A stretch of DNA of 64,000 bases from Magnetospirillum sp. (GTDB lineage: Bacteria; Pseudomonadota; Alphaproteobacteria; CACIAM-22H2): NCBI GenBank assembly GCA_027532905.1, contig JAPZUA010000002.1, positions 124,001 through 188,000 on the forward strand. The letters run 5' to 3'. Below, piece after piece: positions 16,845 through 23,519 of this stretch. The stretch's first letter is position 1. Each line of letters opens with the position of its first letter. Made by a program: the position numbers and the translations under genes. The notes under the pieces are model-generated. The model was given only the letters and a program-made list of their open reading frames with translations, was not told the DNA's origin and made no database searches.

Positions 16845-17993
16845 TTATCCGTTTGCGCGGAACGGCTGCACGGATGCTGCACGGGTCGCGGCGTGGTCGG
16901 TCTCCCACATGTCCGGGTGTGCAGCGCCCCACACTTGCGCAATCGCGGGCACGATCTCGGACGTCGCCAGATGCGCGTAGCGCTCGACCAGCTGCAGGCC
17001 CGACCAGTCGCCGCGGTGCATCAAGCGCAGCGCATCGCGCGTCGTCGCGTAGTACCAGGTCGCCCAGGTGTGGCGCAGCCCGTGCGGCGTGATCGCGGGC
17101 CGCCATTTGACGGCCGTAAACTCCGCACCCGCCGCCGCTGCAACGAGATCGGCCGAGGGCACCGCACGGCGCCAGCCGCCGAGGCCCGCGCGCCTGCACG
17201 CCCCCCGCCACGCGGTTTTGAACTGGCCGCCCTCTTGCCGCTCTTTGTCGGCATAGGGCTCGCCGTCCGGCCGGCGGAAAACCGCCCCCTTGCGGCCGTC
17301 GAGATTGGCGAGGGCGGCGACTGCGGCTGGGGCCAGGCGCACGATGCGGTCACGGCCGTTTTTGGTTTCGCGCAGCACGCAGGATCCGCGCTGCAGATCG
17401 ACGTCGGCCCAATCGAGCTCGAGCGCTTCGGCCACGCGCGCACCCGTGCAGACCATGAACATCACGAGCGGGCGCAGCGCTTCGCCGGCGGCATCGTGCA
17501 GCCGCGTGGCTTCGTCGGGCGTGAGCCACGCCGTGCGGCCCTTGGGCTGGCGCGGCCGCTCAAAGCCGGGCCGGTCGCACCAGCCGCGCTTGGCGGCATA
17601 GGTCAAGATCGCGGTGAGCGGAATCAGCACGGCGCGAAGCTTCGTGCCCGGGGCCGCGTTCGGCCGGCAGATCGAAGCGACCGCGCGATCGGCGGCGACT
17701 TGGTCGATCTTGTGCAGCATCACGCCGCGGAAATGTTCGACGAGCCGCGCCACGCGCTTGGCGTCGCGCGGGCCCGGCGTGCGGTGCTCGAGATAGCCTA
17801 AGGCAGCTTGGGCGAAGGGGATTGCCGCGCGCTCGCCAAAGACAGCACGTTGCCACAGCTCGTGCTCGCGTTTCGCGCGGTACGCCTCGGCAAGGTCGCG
17901 CGCACCAGTGCCTGCACTTTCGTAAACAGTCTGGCCTCGGACGGTGCCGCGCACGTACCAGACGGCGCCGCGGCGCTTGAGCGTGAGGGGCAT
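16845..17993 (-). CDS. int: Phage tyrosine integrase
   Basis: A 382-residue tyrosine recombinase. An N-terminal arm-binding region (1-60, 'RRGAVWYVRG') and a core-binding SAM-like domain (60-150) precede the catalytic domain with Arg186 ('CTGARVAEALEL'), His304-x-x-Arg307 ('TPHGLRHTW'), His326 and nucleophile Tyr339 ('LVERYAHLA'). It lies 40 bp from attL and is the last gene of the leftward operon, so expression follows the leftward promoter. It should recombine tRNA-Val attB with phage attP. Its start region overlaps the xis-like gene by 196 bp. Confidence 0.96.
   Translation of the reverse strand: MPLTLKRRGAVWYVRGTVRGQTVYESAGTGARDLAEAYRAKREHELWQRAVFGERAAIPFAQAALGYLEHRTPGPRDAKRVARLVEHFRGVMLHKIDQVAADRAVASICRPNAAPGTKLRAVLIPLTAILTYAAKRGWCDRPGFERPRQPKGRTAWLTPDEATRLHDAAGEALRPLVMFMVCTGARVAEALELDWADVDLQRGSCVLRETKNGRDRIVRLAPAAVAALANLDGRKGAVFRRPDGEPYADKERQEGGQFKTAWRGACRRAGLGGWRRAVPSADLVAAAAGAEFTAVKWRPAITPHGLRHTWATWYYATTRDALRLMHRGDWSGLQLVERYAHLATSEIVPAIAQVWGAAHPDMWETDHAATRAASVQPFRANG
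16866..16886 (+). repeat. Putative integrase arm-type sites, left pair
   Basis: Two direct copies, CTGCACGGAT (16866-16875) and CTGCACGGGT (16877-16886), lie 11 bp apart (one helical turn) within the 3' end of the int gene. The same tandem pair with the same spacing and orientation occurs at 58618-58638 near attR and nowhere else that I noticed. Confidence 0.6.
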
Positions 17994-18193
17994 GGAGCGG
18001 ATGTCTCCGAAAGGCTGACCTTGAGGGCAGCGATGTGATCGGCATCGAACCGATAGACCCGGCCGACCCGGCGATAGTGCGGGTGCGCGGTCAGGTGTTC
18101 AAGCAGCTTCGTGCGCCCGCAGCCGAGCGCGCGGCAGGCCTCGGCGAGGCCGAGCGGGGCGGTAGGTGGCGGCGATACGGGCGCGGCAGGCAT
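17798..18193 (-). CDS. Excisionase-like helix-turn-helix protein
   Basis: A 131-residue protein. Residues about 15-65 form an excisionase/MerR-type winged helix: 'GLAEACRALGCGRTKLLEHL' then 'RRVGRVYRFDADHIAAL'. The remaining 65 residues are Ser/Ala/Arg-rich and overlap int in another frame for 196 bp. The start at 18193 shares one base with the preceding gene's stop (TGATG), which fixes it. By position it should be the directionality factor for excision. The tail may be poorly constrained because the same DNA encodes the integrase N-terminus. Confidence 0.72.
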   Translation of the reverse strand: MPAAPVSPPPTAPLGLAEACRALGCGRTKLLEHLTAHPHYRRVGRVYRFDADHIAALKVSLSETSAPCPSRSSAAAPSGTCAAPSEARLFTKVQALVRATLPRRTARNASTSCGNVLSLASARQSPSPKLP

Positions 18194-18324
18194 CACATTC
18201 CAAACAGCATAGCGATGAAACGCGCGGCCCCTGCAATCGCAGCGCAGCACGCGGCGGCGCACACGACGGAAAAGAAAATGGACCAAAGATAGTTCTGGTG
18301 CGCCGATAGCTCGTCGTCGGTCAC
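18193..18324 (-). CDS. 43-residue single-pass membrane protein
   Basis: A short gene between two translated neighbours: a GTG start at 18324 with a strong GGGAGAGGG site just upstream and a TGA overlapping the next ATG. The peptide has a polar start (MTDDELSAHQ) and one hydrophobic segment (about residues 13-34, rich in Ala and with three Cys). It is probably a real small phage membrane protein. Function unknown. Confidence 0.6.
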   Translation of the reverse strand: MTDDELSAHQNYLWSIFFSVVCAAACCAAIAGAARFIAMLFGM

Positions 18325-18337
18325 GTTCCCTCTCCCG

Positions 18338-18433
18338 TTATCGCATTTCATAAAACAGTTTCCGCTCTTTAAGAGACCATGGCCAATTCGGGTGCGACAG
18401 CGGGTTAGGCACCCATTTGATCTTGTTGGTCAC
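18338..18433 (-). CDS. 31-residue phage peptide
   Basis: The GTG at 18433 overlaps the upstream gene's stop (GTGA), and the frame ends TAA at 18338. The product is basic and aromatic (start MTNKIKWVPNPLSHP, four Trp/Tyr/Phe in the last 15 residues). The coupling to its neighbour is the main support. Function unknown. Confidence 0.45.
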   Translation of the reverse strand: MTNKIKWVPNPLSHPNWPWSLKERKLFYEMR

Positions 18434-18696
18434 GGCAAAACCTCGACCTGTTCGACCTCGATCGCGATCGGCGGGTGCGCTGTGCCCCAAACCGAAACGC
18501 GGACGCAGGCGCCGGCGGCAAGGGCCGCCAACTCGGCCGGGGTCGGCTTCCACATCGACTGCAGCAGCGCGCCACCGTCTGCATCGCGCGATGCGCGGAT
18601 CGGCAAGCCGCCACATTGAACCTTGTCGGCGCTCTCGTTGAAGCCGCGTGGCGGGCCGAAATGGTGGGTCTGCCCGGAAAACTCGACGGGCCTCAT
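18430..18696 (-). CDS. Hypothetical phage protein (88 aa)
   Basis: A soluble 88-residue protein of the leftward early operon with no recognised domain. It begins MRPVEFSGQTHHFGPP and has a C-terminal beta-rich stretch ('ACVRVSVWGTAHPPIAIEVEQVEV'). ATGA overlap with the ASCH gene upstream and GTGA overlap with the next gene downstream fix both ends. Confidence 0.65.
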   Translation of the reverse strand: MRPVEFSGQTHHFGPPRGFNESADKVQCGGLPIRASRDADGGALLQSMWKPTPAELAALAAGACVRVSVWGTAHPPIAIEVEQVEVLP

Positions 18697-19307
18697 GCTG
18701 CGACCTCACGTTGGTCAATTATCTTGTCAATATTGCCGCGCACCACGCGGAACGACACGGCGACGACCCACGGGTTGAAGTAGGTCGCACCTTCGCCGTG
18801 CAGACTGTCCCACAGCTGCATGAAGGCCGCGTAGTGCCGGTCAAGCGGAACGCCAGGCGTTCCCAGGACGGGCTCGACGCCCTCGGCCTGCGCATCGGCC
18901 TCGCTGATGTCGGTGAGACGTTCAACCTTCACGGCCTCGACGATCAGCGTGAGGCGGCTCGCCCAGCGCGGCATGTGGATCGATGGACAACTTTTAAAAG
19001 ATTCTCCATCGGGCGATTGAAAGCCTTTTCCCGATTGCTCGTTGCCCACCGACGGCACGAAGGCGGTCTTTGTTTTAGAAATCCAGCCGCTCTCCCGCAC
19101 CCACAGCCGGTCGCCGGGGGCGTAGCGCAGTTTCACATGTCCTTCGCCTGCAAAGCCTGGCTTGAAGGCAAACACTGTTCCGTCGATGATCTCGCGGACA
19201 TCCCAAGTCGAGGGCAGATTGGGTAGAACGCGCCGGGTTTGCGTCTTGCGGCCGTCGAGCAGGGCGACGATCATCGGCGCGGAGAAAAGGATCGGTCGAT
19301 CAGTCAT
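18693..19307 (-). CDS. ASCH-domain-like phage protein
   Basis: A 204-residue protein starting 'MTDRPILFSAPMIVALLDGRKTQTRR', the typical opening of phage ASCH-like proteins, followed by 'RYAPGDRLWVRESG' and a C-terminal 'EGVEPV...YAAFMQLWDSLHGEG' block. ASCH folds are related to PUA domains and are thought to bind RNA or modified nucleosides. A GAGAGG site lies 6 bp before the ATG at 19307. The start codon lies head-to-head on the start codon of the divergent gene at 19306. Confidence 0.75.
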   Translation of the reverse strand: MTDRPILFSAPMIVALLDGRKTQTRRVLPNLPSTWDVREIIDGTVFAFKPGFAGEGHVKLRYAPGDRLWVRESGWISKTKTAFVPSVGNEQSGKGFQSPDGESFKSCPSIHMPRWASRLTLIVEAVKVERLTDISEADAQAEGVEPVLGTPGVPLDRHYAAFMQLWDSLHGEGATYFNPWVVAVSFRVVRGNIDKIIDQREVAA

Positions 19308-19572
19308 GGCACGCCTCTCGGAAAATGCGCTTGCGACGCTGGACGATCTTGCCGCGACGGGCACGACCGGGCTGCGCGTGCGCTGCTTGGCCTGCGCGCG
19401 CGAGACGATCCTGCCAATGGCGGATCTGCTGGTGCAGCACGGCGGGGCCGCGACGGCCGTGCGGGTTGCCGAGCGCATGTGCTGCGCCAAATGCGGCGGC
19501 CGCCCGGCCTGGTGGTGGGAGCGCAAGACATCGAGCGGCACGCAGCAGGCCTACGGCTATCCGAAGGGCTAA
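19306..19572 (+). CDS. Small zinc-ribbon-like protein
   Basis: An 88-residue protein with two CxxC pairs ('RCLACARE' near residue 27 and 'CCAKCGGRPAWWW' near 59), suggesting a zinc ribbon. It is the only rightward gene inside the leftward early operon, and its ATG overlaps the divergent ASCH start within the palindrome CATG (19305-19308). Its ribosome-binding site is weak (AAGGA about 14 bp upstream). Proteins of this pattern occur in alphaproteobacteria without a known function. Confidence 0.6.
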   Translation: MARLSENALATLDDLAATGTTGLRVRCLACARETILPMADLLVQHGGAATAVRVAERMCCAKCGGRPAWWWERKTSSGTQQAYGYPKG

Positions 19573-19574
19573 GG

Positions 19575-19757
19575 TCATGCTTTCACGTCCTTCGGTTTCT
19601 TGAACCAATGCAGCGAAAAGCCGAGCAGCTTGATCTGCGCCTCTTTCGGTGCCGTGACTGGCGACCACGGGGTGTGCAGCACAAAGCCGAACGGCACAAA
19701 ATAGACCAGCAGCCAGCCGGGATGCCGCAGGCCGCCGAATACGCTCGGCCACTTCAT
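19575..19757 (-). CDS. Small hydrophobic phage protein (60 aa)
   Basis: A 60-residue protein with a central hydrophobic stretch (about 11-32, 'GWLLVYFVPFGFVLHTPW') and a basic C-terminus. ATGA overlap with the upstream gene fixes the start. It may be a peripheral or single-pass membrane protein. Its stop is 2 bp from the convergent zinc-ribbon gene. Confidence 0.55.
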   Translation of the reverse strand: MKWPSVFGGLRHPGWLLVYFVPFGFVLHTPWSPVTAPKEAQIKLLGFSLHWFKKPKDVKA

Positions 19758-20056
19758 GGGCACACATAGGTGTCTGGGGTTGCGGGTGCAGCATCGTCCG
19801 GGGCGGCGGGGCGTTTGGCGGCGAGGGCTTGCGGCTGGCCGCGCGCGTCCCAGACGATCTCGACGTCGGCCCAATCGTGAGGGGCGCCGGCGGCATCGAG
19901 CGGCCAGGGCAGTACGCGCAGCAGCCCCGCCTTCTGCTTGGCGCGATCCCACTCGGCGAGTGCATGGCCCGGCGGGCATTTGGCGTAGATCGACCAGCCG
20001 TTGTTCTCTTCGCGGTTCTGCCGCAAGACATGGCCGGTCCAGAGGGCGGTGCTCAT
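19754..20056 (-). CDS. Hypothetical phage protein (100 aa)
   Basis: A soluble 100-residue protein (start MSTALWTGHVLRQN) with several Trp residues and a proline/alanine-rich C-terminal tail. ATGA overlaps on both sides place it firmly in the leftward operon. No domain recognised. Confidence 0.65.
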   Translation of the reverse strand: MSTALWTGHVLRQNREENNGWSIYAKCPPGHALAEWDRAKQKAGLLRVLPWPLDAAGAPHDWADVEIVWDARGQPQALAAKRPAAPDDAAPATPDTYVCP

Positions 20057-20493
20057 GCGGCCGCACTCTCGGCCAAAGCCTCGATCACTTCGTCGAACGA
20101 ACCGCAGATATGGTTCGCCATCAGCGCCATCAGCTCGGGCTCTTCGTGGTCGCGCGTCAGGATGATCAAACGCTTGCCGCGACCGGCAAACCATCCGGCC
20201 TCAAGATGCGCGCTGCGCCCGCACGGCAGCACCAGCACGCATGTGTCGGCCCACTCCATTGCGCGGAAGTCCGACAGATACCCGGCCGCTGCGACCGGGT
20301 GCGCGAGCATTTGACGGTACTCTGCCAGCGTCGGCTGCCGATCCGCCGGCCCGCCGACTTGCTTCCAACTGAAGCCGGTGCGGCCCTCGGGGTTGCGAAA
20401 ATCGTAGACGGCATGATTGCGTGCCCGCAGGCCGGCGACGATCTCGGGCTGGTAGGGGTTGCGCCACGACGACGCGACGTAAATGCGAGCCAT
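20053..20493 (-). CDS. Nucleoside 2-deoxyribosyltransferase-like protein
   Basis: A 146-residue protein. The opening 'MARIYVASSWRNPYQPEIVAGL', the middle 'EWADTCVLVLPCGRSAHLEAGW' and the late 'RLIILTRD' match the NDT/DUF4406-like flavodoxin fold, in which an Asp/Glu pair cleaves or transfers N-glycosidic bonds of deoxynucleosides. A GGGAG site lies 6 bp before the ATG. With the HD phosphohydrolase further upstream in the operon it suggests adjustment of the nucleotide pool during infection. Catalytic activity is not proven. Confidence 0.72.
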   Translation of the reverse strand: MARIYVASSWRNPYQPEIVAGLRARNHAVYDFRNPEGRTGFSWKQVGGPADRQPTLAEYRQMLAHPVAAAGYLSDFRAMEWADTCVLVLPCGRSAHLEAGWFAGRGKRLIILTRDHEEPELMALMANHICGSFDEVIEALAESAAA

Positions 20494-20527
20494 TTCATTC
20501 TCCCACGTGTTCGATTGGGTTGCAGGT

Positions 20528-20812
20528 TCAAATCCCGACCGCTTGGCGGTACAGGTCGAGCAGTTCGTCCTGTTCCTTGCGGTCGGGTTCTTCGAGCTTT
20601 TTGAGGGCAATGATCTTTTTCATGATCTTCGTGTCGAAGCCGTTGCCCTTGGCCTCGGCATAGGTCTCGCGGATGTCGGTCGCGAGGTCGGCCTTCTCGG
20701 CTTCGAGCCGTTCGATCTTGTCGATGAACGCGCGTAGCTTTTGGGCCGCGATGCCGCCGACTTCGACGGGCGGCGGCGGTGCCGCCCCGCTGTTGTGGCC
20801 GATGTCGCTCAT
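20528..20812 (-). CDS. GapR-family DNA-binding protein (DUF2312)
   Basis: A 94-residue protein whose residues 20-94 match the GapR domain: 'QKLRAFIDKIERLEAEKADLATDI', 'EAKGNGFDTKIMKKIIALKK' and a C-terminal 'LLDLYRQAV'. GapR is an alphaproteobacterial nucleoid protein that clamps overtwisted DNA ahead of replication and transcription and stimulates topoisomerases. This copy is phage-encoded, in the leftward early operon, coupled by ATGA to the gene upstream. It may assist phage replication or compete with the host protein. Confidence 0.88.
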   Translation of the reverse strand: MSDIGHNSGAAPPPPVEVGGIAAQKLRAFIDKIERLEAEKADLATDIRETYAEAKGNGFDTKIMKKIIALKKLEEPDRKEQDELLDLYRQAVGI

Positions 20813-21492
20813 TCCTCGTGTTCCGGATAGGACAAATCGAAATCCGTCGTGTCGATTTCGATCTTGGTGCCAGCGGCGCGCATCATGAAAAGCTGCCGTT
20901 CGAAACCATAGACATGCCCGAAAAACAGCGTCTTTTTGTCGCCGATTTGAGCGATGCGCAGGCCGTGGACGGCGCCGTCGTCGGAAAGGTGAATGCGAAA
21001 TTGGCACTCGTATTTCGACTTGTTGGCGCGCGGGTCCAGATGAAGCCAATAGGACCCGTAAGAGCCTTTTTCCAAATCGACGGTGATTTCGTGGTCGCTG
21101 TCGCGGCGGTCGATATCGCACGCTTGTTTTTTGAACTGCTCGACCAGATCGCTGATCTTGATCGTCGCGGGCACGTCGCCGCCCAGCAGCTTCTGCACTT
21201 GCTGCGACAATTCGGTGCGCGCGACCTTGTCGACGATGCCGGCGATTTGGCTTTCGAGAACTTCGAGCACGATATCGTTGTAGCTCCGCAGATTGGCGGT
21301 CTCGAAATCGATCGCCAGCTTCTGCTGCAGATGCGCTTTGAGCGACTTGCCGAAGTCCGAATACGGTTGCAGCAGCTCGCTCACCGTCCGCGTGACCGTC
21401 TCGGTCAACTGCTTTTCGATTATCGCGGCGCCTTTGCCGTTGGTGTGCAGTTTCGCGTAAGCGGTGTCGATCGCCGATTTGAAGTCTTCCAT
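20809..21492 (-). CDS. Hypothetical phage protein upstream of GapR (227 aa)
   Basis: A soluble protein whose N-terminal half is predicted helical (lysine- and glutamine-rich, 'KQLTETVTRTVSELLQPYSDFGKSL') and whose C-terminal half is beta-rich. The ATG at 21492 follows a GTG codon that could also start. It overlaps GapR by ATGA, so they are made together. I recognise no domain. A role with GapR on DNA is a guess from coupling. Confidence 0.7.
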   Translation of the reverse strand: MEDFKSAIDTAYAKLHTNGKGAAIIEKQLTETVTRTVSELLQPYSDFGKSLKAHLQQKLAIDFETANLRSYNDIVLEVLESQIAGIVDKVARTELSQQVQKLLGGDVPATIKISDLVEQFKKQACDIDRRDSDHEITVDLEKGSYGSYWLHLDPRANKSKYECQFRIHLSDDGAVHGLRIAQIGDKKTLFFGHVYGFERQLFMMRAAGTKIEIDTTDFDLSYPEHEE

Positions 21493-21540
21493 CACTCGGT
21501 TCTTTCCGGGGTTAGGGTTGCGGGGTGGTTTGCACGCCGC

Positions 21541-22209
21541 TTATGCGAGCCGCCTTATTTCGCGCGCGAGTTTGTCGGCGACGGCACTCGGGTTCGGATA
21601 GGCCATGCCGATTTCGTTCATCAGGCGCATCGCCTGCGGGCGGTTGAAAGCCGCTTCGGCTTCGGGCACGCCCAAATCCTGCGGGCGTTCGAACAGCACC
21701 GAGGCTTCGAACACGAGCGCCAGCCGGTCGATCTTGGCCACGGTCGCGACGATCGGCGTTGTGGGCATCGGGATGCGAAACGACGTGCAGATCGCCGCAT
21801 CCCAGCGCGCGGCCAGGGCGGCGCGCACCTGGCGGAACGCGTCGGCCGGCAGGCCGGGGAATTTTTCGGCAAGCACGATGTCGAAAGCGTATTGCTGCGG
21901 CGTGGTCTGGTCGCCAATGAGCGCTTCGTGCGCATCGTGCAAACCAATGTAGAGATCGGCAGCGGGGTCCGCGTCGATCGCGCGCGCGATGCGCAGGCAC
22001 AAGAGCGTGTGCTGGGCAACCGACCAGCACGCGCGGCCGAGCCCGTTGTAGCGGTTGATCGACGCCAGGGCTTCGCAGATTTCGTTGAGATTGATGTCGC
22101 CGGGGCGCGGGTCGGCGAGATTGTAGAGCCCGCCGCGCCACGTGGCGGTTTTGCCCTGGCGCGGTGTCGACAAGGGGATTGCGGCGAAGGACGAAAGCGG
22201 GCCGCTCAT
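21541..22209 (-). CDS. HD-domain phosphohydrolase (YfbR-like)
   Basis: A 222-residue protein with the HD metal-binding pattern: 'SVAQHTLLCLRIA' (first His), 'IGLHDAHEALIGD' (His-Asp) and a later Asp in 'KIDRLALVFEA'. This arrangement matches YfbR/5'-deoxynucleotidase-type hydrolases, which release deoxynucleosides from dNMPs. ATGA overlap with the gene upstream fixes the start at 22209. It probably alters nucleotide pools together with the deoxyribosyltransferase-like gene. Confidence 0.8.
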   Translation of the reverse strand: MSGPLSSFAAIPLSTPRQGKTATWRGGLYNLADPRPGDINLNEICEALASINRYNGLGRACWSVAQHTLLCLRIARAIDADPAADLYIGLHDAHEALIGDQTTPQQYAFDIVLAEKFPGLPADAFRQVRAALAARWDAAICTSFRIPMPTTPIVATVAKIDRLALVFEASVLFERPQDLGVPEAEAAFNRPQAMRLMNEIGMAYPNPSAVADKLAREIRRLA

Positions 22210-22442
22210 GCGCGCACCCACATCGGCTCAAGCGCCGGTTCCCAGCGATAGCCGTTGCCGACCAAAAAGGCGTGCGCATCGCGCAAGCCCAGGGCGGCGA
22301 TCGGCTGCCTTGTGCCCGCATCGCGCAGCTCGACGCCGAGGCGCTGCGTGCGCGTGGCGGGGTCGTGCGCTTGCGCATCGAAGAACAGCACGATCGCCGC
22401 GGGCAAACGCTTGGCATCGGGCAAGGCGAACAGGCGGGTCAT
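22206..22442 (-). CDS. Hypothetical phage protein (78 aa)
   Basis: A soluble 78-residue protein (start MTRLFALPDAKRLP). It is beta-rich and ends 'GYRWEPALEPMWVRA'. ATGA overlaps at both ends support it. No function can be assigned. Confidence 0.62.
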   Translation of the reverse strand: MTRLFALPDAKRLPAAIVLFFDAQAHDPATRTQRLGVELRDAGTRQPIAALGLRDAHAFLVGNGYRWEPALEPMWVRA

Positions 22443-22849
22443 GCGGACTCCTGATCGGTTTCGAGTGCTGCGTGCGACCGTGAAGCATGGGTGGGGGCAG
22501 CATGATTGGGGGCGGGGCCGCGCGTGGTGTGCGTGCAGCCCGCATAGGCGGGCGTGCCGGCAAGGGCGCGGGCCATGTCGGCGGCCTGGGCGCCCGCCAG
22601 GCGCGGCGGCTCGCCGTGGCGGTCGAGCAGCAAGCGCACCTGCTCGTAGGAGAGGTTGAAGGCCCGCGCGAGCTCGTCGAAGGTGCGGCCGATCGCGCGA
22701 TGCACCAGAAAGCGCGACAGCTGCTGGCCGATATCTGGGCAGGGCGGGTCGTTGGGATCGGTTTCGGAATCGGGGTCTGCGAGAAGCGTCTCCGTGCGAC
22801 CGTCTGCGGCGGTCCACCAACGTCCCGGCGTCATTTTCGAGGCGCTCAT
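22439..22849 (-). CDS. Helix-turn-helix-like phage protein (136 aa)
   Basis: Residues about 55-80 ('RTFDELARAFNLSYEQVRLLLDRHG') resemble a sigma-factor/LuxR-type helix-turn-helix. The C-terminal 50 residues are Ala/Pro/Thr/His-rich and look disordered. ATGA overlap on both sides. It may be an early transcriptional regulator. Confidence 0.6.
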   Translation of the reverse strand: MSASKMTPGRWWTAADGRTETLLADPDSETDPNDPPCPDIGQQLSRFLVHRAIGRTFDELARAFNLSYEQVRLLLDRHGEPPRLAGAQAADMARALAGTPAYAGCTHTTRGPAPNHAAPTHASRSHAALETDQESA

Positions 22850-23118
22850 GCGCGCACCTGTCGGGCCGCGCGCAATTGAGGCTGGCGCGGCTGCAGTTCG
22901 CGCGCTTGGGTTTGGCGGCGGGCGGCTTCTTCGCGGGCGTCGTCGCCCAGATGCTCGATCTCGGCGCGCGTGAAACCTTCGCGCTGCAGATCGGCTTCGC
23001 TGCAGGACCCGAGCTCGGCCGCGATGCGGCAGATCGTGTCGGCCATCTTTTCGCGCCGGTCGGCCATTGTCCGGGGGGCCTGGGTTCGGGGGGCAGGGGT
23101 GTGCGGAGAGCTGCGCAT
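22846..23118 (-). CDS. First gene of the leftward early operon (90 aa)
   Basis: A 90-residue protein with a proline-rich start, then a helical segment ('MADTICRIAAELGSCSEADLQREGFTRAEI' split around a possible recognition helix) and a basic Gln/Arg-rich tail. A near-perfect GAGGTGA site lies 5 bp before the ATG at 23118, and the predicted leftward promoter starts about 25 bp upstream of it. By position it may be a small regulator. Confidence 0.62.
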   Translation of the reverse strand: MRSSPHTPAPRTQAPRTMADRREKMADTICRIAAELGSCSEADLQREGFTRAEIEHLGDDAREEAARRQTQARELQPRQPQLRAARQVRA

Positions 23119-23149
23119 CGGATCACCTCGTGGGGTTGCGATGCGGCGT

Positions 23150-23178
23150 ATCTAAAGATAAATCTGTAATGCCGTCAA
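23150..23178 (-). promoter_or_regulatory. Leftward early promoter (PL-like)
   Basis: On the minus strand TTGACG (23178-23173), a 17-bp spacer and TTAGAT (23155-23150) make a near-consensus sigma-70 promoter. Transcription would begin near 23143, 25 nt before the first leftward gene. An operator-like site fills the spacer. Confidence 0.7.
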
Positions 23179-23192
23179 TAGAAAAATCTGTA
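23153..23192. promoter_or_regulatory. Left operators OL1 and OL2
   Basis: Read on the minus strand, TACA-GATTTATC-TTTA (23168-23153) and TACA-GATTTTTC-TATT (23192-23177) have centres 24 bp apart. They match the sites in the repressor-cro region. OL1 lies between -35 and -10 of the leftward promoter and OL2 covers its -35 edge. They also lie within 95 bp of the start of the rightward accessory block and could control it. Confidence 0.65.
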
Positions 23193-23244
23193 GAGCGCTT
23201 TTTGGCGCATTTTTGCTAAGGTTTCATCTCAAGCGAGGTAGCGA

Positions 23245-23463
23245 ATGATCGTTGTGCTGCGGATTCTTGGAATGTGTCTGCTCGGGCTCGGCCTAATGGC
23301 GTCGCTCGGCATGTTCTTGGGACCAAGCCAATCCACCGTATTTGCTGAGACCGCCTCGATTTCGGCGATCGGCTTCGGCGGGTTGCTGTTGGCCGCAGCA
23401 AGCGCGCTCGGTCGGCTCGACGGCATCGCGGCAGCGCTCCGCGCGCGCGACTCGTCGACCTAA
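23245..23463 (+). CDS. Small two-helix membrane protein
   Basis: A 72-residue protein with hydrophobic segments at about 4-26 and 38-57. A GAGG site lies 6-7 bp before the ATG. It starts the rightward accessory block, divergent from the leftward operon. No homologue is recognised. It could work with the two following genes. Confidence 0.62.
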   Translation: MIVVLRILGMCLLGLGLMASLGMFLGPSQSTVFAETASISAIGFGGLLLAAASALGRLDGIAAALRARDSST

Positions 23464-23519
23464 TCGGCGCATGGCAGATGCGCATTGAATGTTCTGTTTA
23501 ACCAACTAGGACACCACGA

